NCBI GenBank assembly: GCA_964016875.1
Contig: OZ024722.1
Location: 13,274,576-13,338,575, forward strand
Source: Fallopia convolvulus
Taxonomy: Eukaryota; Streptophyta; Magnoliopsida; Caryophyllales; Polygonaceae
Direction of reading: 5' to 3'
Length of the DNA: 64,000 bases
Shown: in pieces, positions 54,721 to 64,000 of the stretch
How the letters are laid out: each line of letters opens with the position of its first letter
Numbering within the stretch: position 1 is the stretch's first letter
Made by a program: the position numbers and the translations under genes
The notes under the pieces: model-generated
The model's database searches: none
Told to the model about the DNA's origin: nothing
What the model saw: the letters and a program-made list of their open reading frames with translations, nothing else

Positions 54721-55918
54721 AGAGGAGGTCGTCACCAACCCACTAAGGGTCGTGACCGACCCTCTCCCCACTACAGACAGGGTCGTCACCGACCCTCCCC
54801 AGGTCGTGACCGACCCTCCTCTCGGAATTTTTCCATCCGTTCCTTCTACATCAACAACAAAGGTGCTTCCTTTCCCATCCAAGAAGGCTAAGGATTCCAC
54901 GGAAGGCAAATTCAAGCGATTTGTGCAGGTTCTTCAAGGGCTTAACATCACTATTCCTTTTGCCGAAGCTTTGAATGAGATGCCCACTTACACCAAATTT
55001 CTCAAGCAAATCTTATCAAAGAAGTGATCGATGTCCGAACTAACCGATGAGGTGCGATCTCTAGAGCTCCCAGAGAAACTCGGTGATCCGAGTAAATTTG
55101 CAATTACTATTGGCATAGGTGCTCATCGCTTTAAAGCTTTATGTGACCTTGGTGCAAGTGCTAGTCTTCTTCCTCTCTCTATATGGTCCAAAACCAACAT
55201 GGGACCTCTGGAGCCCGTTGATATGAATCTCTATATGGCAAACGACTCTTGTGTAAAAGCAACTGGAGTCGTTGACGACCTTCCTATCCATGTTGGAAAA
55301 TATTTTTTTCCCAACGACTTCATTGTGCTAGATATGCCTGAAGACCCTGCGGTGCCAATCATTCTAGGTCGACCATTCTTAGCCACCGCAGGAGCACGTG
55401 TAGATGTCAGGAAAGGACTTCTCTCGTTTGATATTGGAGAAGAGAAGGTCGAATTTCAATTCAATCCGGTCGTGAACGAAGTGGCTAGTTGTAGTACTAA
55501 GGAGCCTATCGATCCCCCATGGGTCGGTAACGACCCTTATCTGAAGGAAAACGAGGTGGGAGGTGGATTCAAGCATAGTACCGAGGCACTTCTTGACCCA
55601 GATCGGTCGGTACCGACCCCCCATGGGTCGGTGACGACCCCTTTTCCGCTCAATCCAGGTGAGTTTTCTTGTTCTTATCCAATCAATTCTGGTCATGATC
55701 CTTTCTCCTATTCTCATTCTATATTAGATCCTACTATTAGTCATATGAAGGAGTCAAAACATCCTTGTTTTTCGGATTTTGCTAACCCTGTTGTAGGATT
55801 ACCGAGCATTCTTGTGGATGATCGAGGACCAAATATTTTGGAGAGAAGTTATGATGTTTTTTCGGCTAAGTATGGGGTTTCTTTTGATCCCGACAAAGCT
55901 GGATGGAAACCGCCCTGA
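54721..55918 (+). pseudogene. Element C protease fused to integrase relic
   Basis: Same frame as gag's second part; a TGA at 55025-55027 (probably from CGA) precedes MSELTDEVRSLELPEKLGDP. Active site FKALCDLGASASLLPLSIW and PVPIILGRPFLA-type block are intact. After EFQFNPVVNE comes a word-rich tail (DPPWVGNDP, PHGSVTTPF, 55510-55640), then KHPCFSDFANPVVG, which equals the pre-integrase linker of A and D. It is followed directly by LPSILVDDRGPNILERSYDV, which resembles the integrase segment VLISDGGSHFIERSFEALL, then a stop. So RT, RNase H and the rest of integrase have been removed by deletion. Confidence 0.8.
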
Positions 55919-57054
55919 TCCGCTGAGGTATCTTCTCGTCTAGCTAAAGACGTTAAATAAAGCGCTTACGGGAGACAACCCGCTTTGTTTTTGTTTTGAT
56001 TTTCTATTTAGCTTAGTTTATTTTGTTTTTCTTAGTATAGAGTAGCTAGGATTTTTGTCTTGCATCTCCACTAACATTTTGTAGGGACCCGAAGTGTCGA
56101 AAAGGGAACAAGAGGGCCGGAACACACCACAACGCAAGGGAACAAAGCCCAGGGGGGTGGGGGATGACCAACATGAGGTCGGAGACGACCAACATGAGGT
56201 CGGAGACGACCAACAGGGGGCGGACACTACCAAAATCAGCCCGGTGTCGACCCTATGGACTTCACGATGGGACCTCAAACTGACATGGCTCCCTATTACT
56301 CTCACCCCTATGGCTTTGATGGGTCCGACGGCTCTCATTTTCAAGGACAAGGCACATATCATACCGGTTCAAGTTCGGGTGGCAATCCCGATATCTCTCG
56401 TCTCTCGGCTAAGATGGATGCCCTTATGCTCCACCAACACCAACTTTATGGGGCACTTAATCATCACCACAACCAGTTTGTTGAGCATCACAAGGAACTT
56501 AAGGATTTCTGCATTGATTACTACCAAGATCACAAGGAAGATGTAGCAAGATGGAATGCTCAAGTGGATTTTCTTGTAAAAATCGGCAGGTGAATGTACA
56601 GAGTTATGTTAAGTTTGGGTTTGGGGTGCTTATGAATCAAATCAAATCATAATATGAAAGGCTAGGGAGTGGTAGAAAACGAAACGCAAAGGCAACAAAT
56701 ACCATAGTCACCAAAAAACAAAGTCAAAACCTAGTGAAACCATGCCTCAAACAACCAGATCGATAAAGGTAAAACAAGCACAACAGAAATCATAAACCCT
56801 AGTACCATAATATGACACCTCATAGACAACATATAGAACAATATGGAGGTAGGAAGGCAAAACCCTAAAACACATAAGTCAAATAAAATAAGAAAGGCGT
56901 ACAAAAAATCAGCAAACCATGAAAGTAATCGAAAATTGAAACGAGAAGGAAGACAATTTAAGGAGGTCGACATACATATATAAAGGCAAACAAATCAAAT
57001 CATGTGAAGTGCATATAAAAGGTGTTAACGGAGCAGCAAGGGTAATCAACATAC
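55919..57054 (+). other. Element C 3' region with post-pol motif
   Basis: Opens with GACGTTAAATAAAGCGCTTA and GGGAGACAACCCGC (55949-55982). Tandem GAGGTCGGAGACGACCAACAT repeats lie at about 56175-56215 (two full copies). After a small ORF (56255-56593) comes a purine-rich AAGTTTGGGTTTGGGG at 56609-56624 and non-coding sequence to the start of D. Confidence 0.6.
56255..56593 (+). CDS. Small post-pol ORF of element C, function unknown
   Basis: 112 codons, MDFTMGPQTDMAPYYSHPYG to DFLVKIGR. The first 50 residues are rich in G, S, Y and H; the rest (SRLSAKMDALMLHQHQLYGA, HHNQFVEHHKELKDF) is probably helical. It sits where Athila elements carry an ORF-1/env-like gene, and element B's longer frame ends in a comparable helical stretch, so it may be a shortened counterpart. 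I do not recognise a domain. Confidence 0.45.
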   Translation: MDFTMGPQTDMAPYYSHPYGFDGSDGSHFQGQGTYHTGSSSGGNPDISRLSAKMDALMLHQHQLYGALNHHHNQFVEHHKELKDFCIDYYQDHKEDVARWNAQVDFLVKIGR

Positions 57055-57575
57055 TGATGTTCGTGTTTTTTGTCTAGTTTTAGGTGTCTTTCTTAGGTAG
57101 TTTAGTTTAGTTTTAGTAAGTTTTAGAGTTAGTTTTGTGTGTTTTTGGATAAGTTTGCATATTTTGTGAAAAGTATGGAAGCTACTCCGTTTTGTGTCTT
57201 TTTGTAGGTTTTTGAGTGAAAAGGAGCACTTTTCAAGCAATGTTGGAGTCAAGCGGTGGAATGTGGAAAGCATAGAAGAAAAGGGAGAAGATTGCATGGA
57301 AAGATCAAGTTAAATCAAAAGTTAAAGCCAAGGAAGAGTTCGTAAGAAGTCAAAACAGAGGCTCGTTAACGACCTGTGAGGGTCGTTACCGAGCTGTAAA
57401 TCGGAGTTTTTGTTAAAGAGTTCAGCAAGTGTCTACCGACCCTGTGCAGGTCGTTAACGAGGCAACCTGTGTTGGTAGAGGCGTAGCCGACTTTCGGAAT
57501 TAATATCTTTTATCTTGTTATCTTTTAAGTTTAGTAAGTTTTTATCTTTTGGGTTTTTTATTAGATAGTTTCTTA

Positions 57576-57587
57576 GTATAAATACCC
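57576..57587 (+). promoter_or_regulatory. TATA box, element D 5' LTR
   Basis: AGTATAAATACC upstream of the presumed leader; equivalent in position to the boxes of A and C. Confidence 0.5.
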
Positions 57588-57636
57588 TTGTTCTAAGCCT
57601 AGATGAGAGGGGGATTCACGTTAGTCTAGGAGAAGT

Positions 57637-57637
<1 letters not shown>

Positions 57638-57689
<52 letters not shown>
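57638..57689 (+). repeat. (GA)n microsatellite in element D LTR
   Basis: About 25 GA units just downstream of the TATA box, within the presumed transcribed leader. A and C lack it. Confidence 0.85.
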
Positions 57690-57691
<2 letters not shown>

Positions 57692-58551
57692 CGGACTGGT
57701 TCGATTGAGAGAGAAGTGGTTCGGTGATTAAACTCTTGTTCGTTGTTTCCGGTTGTTTTGGGATCGCAAGTTATTGTAAGACGATATTTTTTTTCAATTT
57801 CAAGTAAGTTTTGTTTTTCAATGTTCTCTTTGATTAAAGTTGTTTGCTTTGATTCAATGAATAGTGAGTAGTTTTCTTATCTAGGGTCGGGGTTGAAGCC
57901 CGGCATAGTTGTGCATGTTTGAATGAAAGTATTGATGTTTTGATTGCCTTCTATCTTTTGAATATATTGCTTGTTATGCTTATGCTTAGACGAGAGTCGA
58001 AGTAATTTGAGTTTTATGCTTGATCGAAAGAGAAAGTTGTAAACTTAAAAGTTGATATTGTTCAATAACGAAAGTTTCGAGCTTTGGATTCAAAACAAGT
58101 AATAAAGTGAATTGATTTATGAAAGTTGATTAATTTGCTTGCTTAGTCAGTGAAAGTTGATAGATTTATCTTCAAAGGCATGATCTTTATCCTTACATAA
58201 GTTTATATGCATAGCTATGTCGTGGTAACCCTTGTCCTAGAGCTTTTTATCTATTGAATTTCTTAAGTTTTGCTTTCGATTTCACTCATTACCGAGTCAC
58301 CTTGGATCGGTACCGAACCTGCTATTGCATCGTTAGTTGCTCTGTTTTCGGTAGAATTCCAGGTTCGTTAACGACCTTGACAAGGTCGTTAACGAGGTTG
58401 GTCGTAGCTATTTTGCTTTGTTTCGCTTTGTTTTCTTGTCTTTATAGTTGGTAAACAAACATCCTTGCTTCCCGTGGACGATCCTGACTCTGCTATACAC
58501 AGCGGGGTCTTGACTTATAAATTATTTGTTGTCAAGAAACCCTCAACAAAT

Positions 58552-58569
58552 TGGCGCCGTTGCCGGGGA
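58552..58569 (+). other. Primer-binding site of element D (tRNA-Asp)
   Basis: TGGCGCCGTTGCCGGGGA, three bases after the LTR end. Confidence 0.85.
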
Positions 58570-58675
58570 AGCAACAGTGTTTGTTTGTTTACTTGTGGGT
58601 CTGGGAATAGCCTGACCCTGTTTTTGTTTTTTAATTCTGTTTTCTTTGTTTGTTTTCTCAACGTATGCCAACAGG

Positions 58676-60190
58676 ATGTCGCAGGCTCGTTACTATTCTG
58701 AACCTGAACGCACCTTGCATCGCAGACGAAGAGAAAACCAAGCCATGGCTACACCTGAAAGAGCTGGCGCAACAGGTGACAACCCTCTAGAGGCAAATGG
58801 AGGCGTTACAAGCTGATCGAGACGTTGTTGCTGCCACCGCTGAACGTGAACGGGCAAACAATGCTCGTTTACAAGAGGAGTTGAATGCCTATTCGAGGAA
58901 TGCCAAGTAATATATGCATCCAGAACTGAGGGTGTCGGAGTCTACAATCGTGCTTCCAGAGATAGAGAAGACATTTGAGATCAAGTCTCAATTCATATCC
59001 TTAATAAAAGGGGCTCAGTTTGAAGGGAAACCTATTGAGTGCCCTAAGGAACATATTAGAAATTTTCTTGATTTATGTGACACTATTGCTGTTGAAGGTG
59101 TCTCACTTGAATATGTTCTATCAAAAGCTTTCAGGTGGTCTCTTACTGGAAAGGCCCTGAGCTGGTTGGAGAGCTTACCTCCTAAGTCTATCAAGACTTG
59201 GAAGACTTTGTATGATCAATTTCTTACAAAGTTCTTCCCTCCTGCCAAGACAACGGAGTTGAGAAAACGCATCACCTCCTATCACCAGCTGCCTAACGAG
59301 ACCTTTGTAGAGACATGGGAAAGGTTTAAGGAGATGCTCAGACAGTGCCCCACTCATGGGCAACCTTTATATGTGCTTCAAGAAATCTTTTTCCAAGGGA
59401 TCAATGCAAAAACGAAGAACCGCATCAACACACACACTGCGTGCGGTTTTATAGAGATGGATCCAACTGCTGCATGGGAACTGCTTGACAAGTTGTCTAA
59501 CTACGATGCCATGTATGGTACCCAGCAACCACCCCAACCACAGAAGCGTCTCTATGTGCCTAACAAGGACGAGGTTGATCCCGATGTCAAACACCAATTT
59601 CTATAGGATGAGATCAATCGTCTCAAGAAACAGGTAAGTTTTCTGAAAACCTCTCAACCTTGTCAAGAGTGTGGCTCTTCTGCCCATAGTACTTCTGCTT
59701 GCACTAACATCGAGCAGGTAAGAGCCGCTGAGACTTATGCTGAGATGAATTACATGAAAGGTCAATACAGAAACCAGCCCAATAACTTTGACAGGCCAAA
59801 CAATTATCCGGTATGTGGCAATCAAAATCCAAACCCAAGCTATACAGCACCCCCTTTGGACAAACGGCCCGCGCCGTATCGACCTCTAGGCTATCAAGAG
59901 CCACCATCTTGGGTGCAAGGACTCTATGAAGTGATTAATGGTGTAAAGAATGAAATCACTGGAAAGCTAACCTCAACAACCAGATGAAGAGATGGGGCGA
60001 GTTCGATGTGTGGAAGAAGAGTGTCGACTCACAACTAGGAAACTTGGCCGCACAGATTCCGAGACCGCAAGGGCAACTCCCGGGCCGTCTCGAGGAGAAC
60101 CCTAGAGGACAAATAGCGTCCGTGCACCTTAGGAGCGGAAAGACATTGCCGGAGCGTGCCAAAGATAAGGAGAAGAGCCCCGAATCTGAA
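58676..60190 (+). pseudogene. gag: Element D gag
   Basis: ATG at 58676 (MSQARYYSEPERTLHRRRRE). A frameshift occurs after about 40 codons, where the second frame reads LKELAQQVTTL. TAG at 58908-58910 precedes the main open stretch (from 58914: MHPELRVSESTIVLPEIEKT, LEYVLSKAFRWSLTGKALSW, CPTHGQPLYVLQEIFFQGI). TAG at 59604-59606, then the zinc knuckle CQECGSSAHSTSAC (about 59659-59700). A frameshift near 59970 leads into EFDVWKKSVDSQLGNLAAQI. The downstream spacer (60210-60370) holds the 20-bp perfect palindrome at 60349-60368. Confidence 0.85.
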
Positions 60191-61300
60191 GAGGACGCCA
60201 CGACACAAGTCGATAACGAGACAGAGAGGGTCGTTACCGAGCCTGAACAACTCGGTACCGATACTCCCAGTGTCGTTAACGATCCCAACCCAGGTAAGTT
60301 CTCCACACCAAGCTCCTCTCTCAATCCCAGGCTCGTTACCGACCCTACAAGGGTCGGTACCGACCCTTCGAATGCACCAATCGACCCTAATATCGACCTG
60401 GTAGCATCACCTCTCGAGCCCGTTTTGGCTCCGAGATTGGTGAAATCTCTTCTCTTTCCTACTAAGAAGTCTAAGGACTCAAAGGAAGGCAAGTTTAAGC
60501 GTTTCGTTAAGATTCTCCAGGGCTTAAATATCTCTATACCATTCGCTGAGGCCCTAAGCGAAATGTCGGCTTACACAAAGTTTTTGAAAGACATTCTTAG
60601 CAGGAAACGATCCAAAACTAAGCTTCAAGATGAGGTCCGATCTATCACTCTTCCATAGAAGCTAGGCGACCCAGGGAGATTTGCTATCACGATTGGCATA
60701 GACGATCACCGATTCAAAGCTCTATGTGATTTGGGAGCTAGTGCCAGTTTACTTCCCCTATCAATCTGGTCGAAAGCAACCATGGGACCATTAGAGCCAA
60801 TCTACATGCGCCTATACATGGCAGATGGCTCATGTGTCAAGACAACTGGGGTTGTAGAAGATTTCCCGGTTCAAGTGGGCAAATTCTTTGTTCCTAATGA
60901 TTTTATAGTAATGGAGATGCCCGAAGATCCGGTGGTTCCTATTATCTTAGGGAGACCGTTCCTCGCCACAGCCAGAGTCATAATTGATGTTAGGAGGGGA
61001 CTCCTAACCTTCGAAATTGGGGATGAGGTAGTGGAATTTTGGTTCAACCCGACAATGAAGGAGACAGATAGAGCTGAAGTTAAGATGCTCTACACCCACA
61101 ATGAATTCATCGAATGTGGGGACCTCGTTGGAAGACTATTGGCGGGTGATGTATTCTCAGGTCGAAGATGGGCCGAGATAGTTCCTGCAGTCTCGGTAAC
61201 AAGTCCACCTACCTCGGTACCGAGTCTTCTGGCAGATGAAGATAGCTCGTTAATGACCCTTACTGCATCGTTAACGACCCTGGCCGAGGATAACGAAATC
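60191..61300 (+). pseudogene. Element D protease and flanking spacers
   Basis: KFKRFVKILQGLNISIPFAE, then TAG at 60656-60658 (probably from CAG), KLGDPGRFAITIG, FKALCDLGASASLLPLSIW (active site DLGA), VPIILGRPFLATARVII and VVEFWFNPTMKE. The spacers before (60210-60370) and after (61185-61285) the domain contain GTAACGA/CGGTACCG-type words, read in different frames (VVTEPEQ before, SVTSPPTSVPS after). Confidence 0.83.
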
Positions 61301-62880
61301 TCGGCGTTTGAATACCTTGAAGAGGTCTTGAAGACGAAGCCAGAAGAGCCTATTCTCATTCCAGCTGAGCCTTCTCCAGCACTCAAGCCCCTTCCAAATT
61401 CTCTCAGGTATGCATTTCTTGGTCCTAATTCTACTTTCCATGTCATCATCAATGCTAAATTAAAAGACGAGGAAGTAGAGAAGCTTCTTACTGTGCTTAG
61501 GACACATAGAAAAGCTATAGGGTACTCCCTAGATGATATAACCGGCATATCCCCTTCACTTTGCATGCATAGGATATACATGGAGGATGACCATAAACCC
61601 ACCATAGAGCATCAACATAGGTTAAATCCTAACATGAAAGAAGTGGTTGAAAAGGAAATTATTAAACTACTTGATGATGGGATCATATTTCCTATATCAG
61701 ACAGCCAATGGGTTAGTCCGGTCCATGTAGTCCCTAAAAAAGGGGGAATGACCGTAATCGAAAATGAAAAGGGAGAGCTAATCCCTACCAGGACCACAAC
61801 TAGTTGGAGGATGTGCATTGACTATAGGAAGCTTAATAGTGCCACTAGAAAAGATCATTTTCCGCTTCCTTTCATTGATCAAGTGTTAGAACGCTTAACC
61901 CAGCATGATTATTTCTGTTATTTAGATGGCTATAGCGGATTTTGGTAGATTCCCATTCATCTTGATGATCAGGAAAAGACTACCTTTACATGTCCCTTTG
62001 GGACTTTTGCTTATAAAAGAATGTCATTTGGGCTTTGCAATGCCCCCGCCACCTTCCAAAGGTGTATGATGGCCATTTTTTCTGATATGATAGAGGATAT
62101 TATAGAGGTCTTTATGGATGATTTCTCTGTGTATGGTTCCTCCTTTGATGCTTGTCTTGCTAACCTTGCATGTGTTCTTAAAAGATGTGAAGAAACCAGC
62201 CTTGTGCTTAACTGGGAAAATGTCATTTCATGGTCCAAGAGGGGATAGTACTAGGACATCTTATCTCTAAAAGAGGGATAGAAGTAGATAAAGCAAAAAT
62301 TGAGCTTATTGAGAAACTACCTCCTCCCTCTTCTGTAAAAGACATTAGGAGTTTTCTAGGGCATGTTGGCTTTTATAGACGCTTTATCAAGGATTTTTCC
62401 AAGATAGTTGAACCACTGACTAACCTACTAATGAAGGATGTAGTGTTTGAGCTGTCTTCAGATTGCCTTGAAGCATTTTACAAGTTAAGGGCGGCCCTTG
62501 TCTCCGCTCCTATTATGCAGTCCTCGGATTGGACCTTGCCTTTTGAGATTATGTGTGACGCCAGTGATTATGTTGTTGGTGCAGTTTTGGGACAACGGAA
62601 GGACAAGAAGCTCCACGCCATCTATTATGCAAGTAAGACGCTTGATGAGGCGCAAAGTAAGTATACTACAACGGAGAAGGAATTCCTCGCTGTAGTATTT
62701 GCTTTTGAAAAATTCCGTTCCTATCTTGTTGGTTCAAAAGTGATTTTTTATACTGACCATGAGGTTTCTAGATATCTAATGGCCAAAAAGGATGCCAAGC
62801 CTAGGCTGCTTCGTTGGATGCTCTTATTGCAGGAATTTGATCATGAAATCAGAGATAAAAAGGGAGCAGAAAAATTGGTG
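61301..62880 (+). pseudogene. pol: Element D reverse transcriptase and RNase H
   Basis: RT blocks DDHKPTIEHQHRLNPNMKEV, WVSPVHVVPKKGGMTVIENE, WRMCIDYRKLNSATRKDHFP, FCYLDGYSGFW (catalytic D), GLCNAPATFQRCMM and VFMDDFSVYG (catalytic DD). TAG at 61946-61948 replaces glutamine in FWQIPIH. A frameshift near 62215 (NWENVISW for NWEKCHFM) moves the rest to the frame starting at 62221, which stays open to the window end. RNase H: CDASDYVVGAVLG, TTEKEFLAVVFAF, YTDHEVSRYLMA with D, E and D present. Confidence 0.87.
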
Positions 62881-64000
62881 CCAGATCATTTATCCAGGTT
62901 GCCAGTTGAACACATCACTGAATCCAACAACGAAGTGCCAATAAACGACTCCAGACCGGACGAACACCTCATGTTGAACGAGGTTGGACACGGCAAGACC
63001 CTCGTTACCAACCCTGAAGGGTTCGGTACCGATCCACCGAGGCTGGAGAGCATTGATTACATCGGCAATAAACCAAGGCGAATCGATACCATAATCGAAA
63101 GGCTCAATACGGAGCCACGCGAGGTCGTTACTGACGGGAATACAATAGCTCCAGGGTCGTTAACGACCCAAACAGATTCGGTAACTACTAAGTCAGGTAC
63201 ATTTTCTCAAACCGAACTCATTCCTTTCGATTCAATTCCTTCCTCATCTCTTGCTTCTACTTCTTTTCAATCAATTCATGCTATTAGAGGGTCAAAAGCC
63301 CCTTGGTTTGCAGATTTTGCTAACTACCTTGTAGGTGGCGTCATTCTCGAGGGACTAACCCCACAAAAGAAAAAGAAGTTTCTTCATGATGTCAAACTGT
63401 ACTATTGGGATGATCCTTACTTGTTCAAGCAAGGAAGTGATCACCTCTTTAGGCGTTGTATTCCAGAAGAGGAGATAGAGAGTGTGATCCATCAATGTCA
63501 CACGCTTCCTACCGGCGGCCATGCAAAAGGATTCAAAACCACGGCGAAGATTCTTCAAAGTGGTCTCTATTGGCCAACCATCTTTAAAGATGTACAGGCT
63601 TATGTGACAGCATGTGATGAATGCCAATGCTCTGGTAACATCACTTGGAGACATGAAAACCCGCTGACCGGGATACTAGAGGTCGAATTATTCGACGTTT
63701 GGGGCATAGACTTCATGGGACCTTTTCCTGCATCAGGCCCCTACAAATATATCCTGGTTGCGGTTGATTATGTCTCTAAGTGGGTTGAGGTCGTTGCTAC
63801 AAGAACCAATGATGCTAAAACTATGGCTAAATTCATTAAAACTAACATTTTCCCCAAGTTTGGCGTTCTAAGGGTCCTCATTAGTGATGGTGGATCTCAC
63901 TTCATAGAGCGGAGTTTTGAAGCACTTTTGGCTAAGTATGAGGTATCACACCGGGTGGCAACACCATATCATCCTCAAACTAGTGGCCAAGTTGAAGTTT
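62881..64000 (+). CDS. Element D integrase, partial
   Basis: Continuous with RNase H from 62221, no stop before the window end. A word-rich linker (62990-63190, containing the 16-bp palindrome GGGTCGTTAACGACCC at 63154-63169) precedes KAPWFADFANYLVGG, the HHCC block (HTLPTGGHAKGF...CDECQCSGN) and the core: GIDFMGPF, VLISDGGSHF and HPQTSGQVEV. All three catalytic acids (D, D, E) are present, unlike in A. Confidence 0.85.

Larger units (their letters stand above)
51526..57054 (+). mobile_element. Athila-type element C, pol-deleted, 3' end not in view
   Basis: 5' LTR, tRNA-Asp primer site, gag, protease, short integrase relic, post-pol motif and a small 3' ORF. RT, RNase H and most of integrase are gone. 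No 3' LTR occurs before element D starts at 57055, so D probably inserted into C's 3' region and the remainder of C lies beyond the window. Confidence 0.8.
57055..58548 (+). repeat. Element D 5' LTR
   Basis: 1494 bp, TGATGTTCG to CCCTCAACA. TATA-like AGTATAAATACC at 57576-57587, followed by a (GA)n microsatellite. Words of the AGGTCGTTAACGAGG type at about 57362-57460 and 58365-58400. Confidence 0.87.
57055..64000 (+). mobile_element. Athila-type element D, 3' truncated by the window
   Basis: 5' LTR, tRNA-Asp primer site, gag, protease, RT, RNase H and integrase in order; the window ends inside integrase. Closest in sequence and layout to A. Left flank CATAC (57050-57054) predicts the target duplication beyond the window. 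Inserted in element C's 3' region. Confidence 0.88.

Overview
The window looks like repeat-dense DNA from a flowering plant, probably a eudicot; I cannot name the species. The evidence is: Athila-type Ty3/gypsy retrotransposons primed by a tRNA-Asp-like site, Ty1/copia fragments, a CACTA (En/Spm) transposon carrying TNP2-like and Transposase_24-like genes with GT-AG introns, RTE- and L1-type LINEs, and a captured fragment of a malectin-like (FERONIA/CrRLK1L-type) receptor kinase. I find no intact host gene, rRNA, functional tRNA or CRISPR array. Almost every coding region is a transposon gene, and most carry stops or frameshifts.

Layout. 1-1300: copia reverse-transcriptase relic, hAT-like MITE and homopolymer runs. 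1983-7590: an inverted-repeat transposon (Pack-MULE-like) holding a piece of a receptor-kinase gene; a ~4 kb solo LTR (2134-6814, minus strand, TGTAAC/GTTACA ends) has jumped into that gene piece and itself carries a MULE-type MITE with a 9-bp target duplication. 7700-10250: fold-back and inverted-repeat elements and a copia-like LTR relic. 10951-26208: an RTE LINE split by Athila element A (11975-24082, target duplication GAACC), whose 3' LTR is split again by a solo LTR (22709-23993). 26333-49966: a second copy of the ~4 kb LTR (target duplication AAACC), split by a 15-kb CACTA element (27543-42508, duplication ATA) and an L1 LINE (43002-47685, 14-bp duplication). The CACTA transposase gene is interrupted by Athila element B (29495-37532, duplication CTACC), and B's 3' LTR holds a further insertion. 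49972-51525: a copia RNase H relic on the minus strand. 51526-57054: Athila C, with most of pol deleted and no 3' LTR in view. 57055-64000: Athila D, running off the window in integrase.

How the parts relate. A and D carry gag, protease, RT, RNase H and integrase in the usual Ty3/gypsy order. B and C have lost most of pol but keep gag, protease, LTRs and 3' regions, so they are probably passengers of elements like A and D. B keeps an ATHILA ORF-1/env-like reading frame. The most unusual signal is a set of lineage-specific near-palindromic words scattered through LTRs, leaders, polyprotein spacers and 3' regions of the Athila elements: GGGTCG-N4-CGACCC in A, C and D, and CCGCG-N2-CGCGG in B and the solo LTR. 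They are read in different frames, which points to a nucleic-acid rather than a protein role. A second notable signal is a pair of covarying GAAA-loop hairpins in the 3' region of element B.
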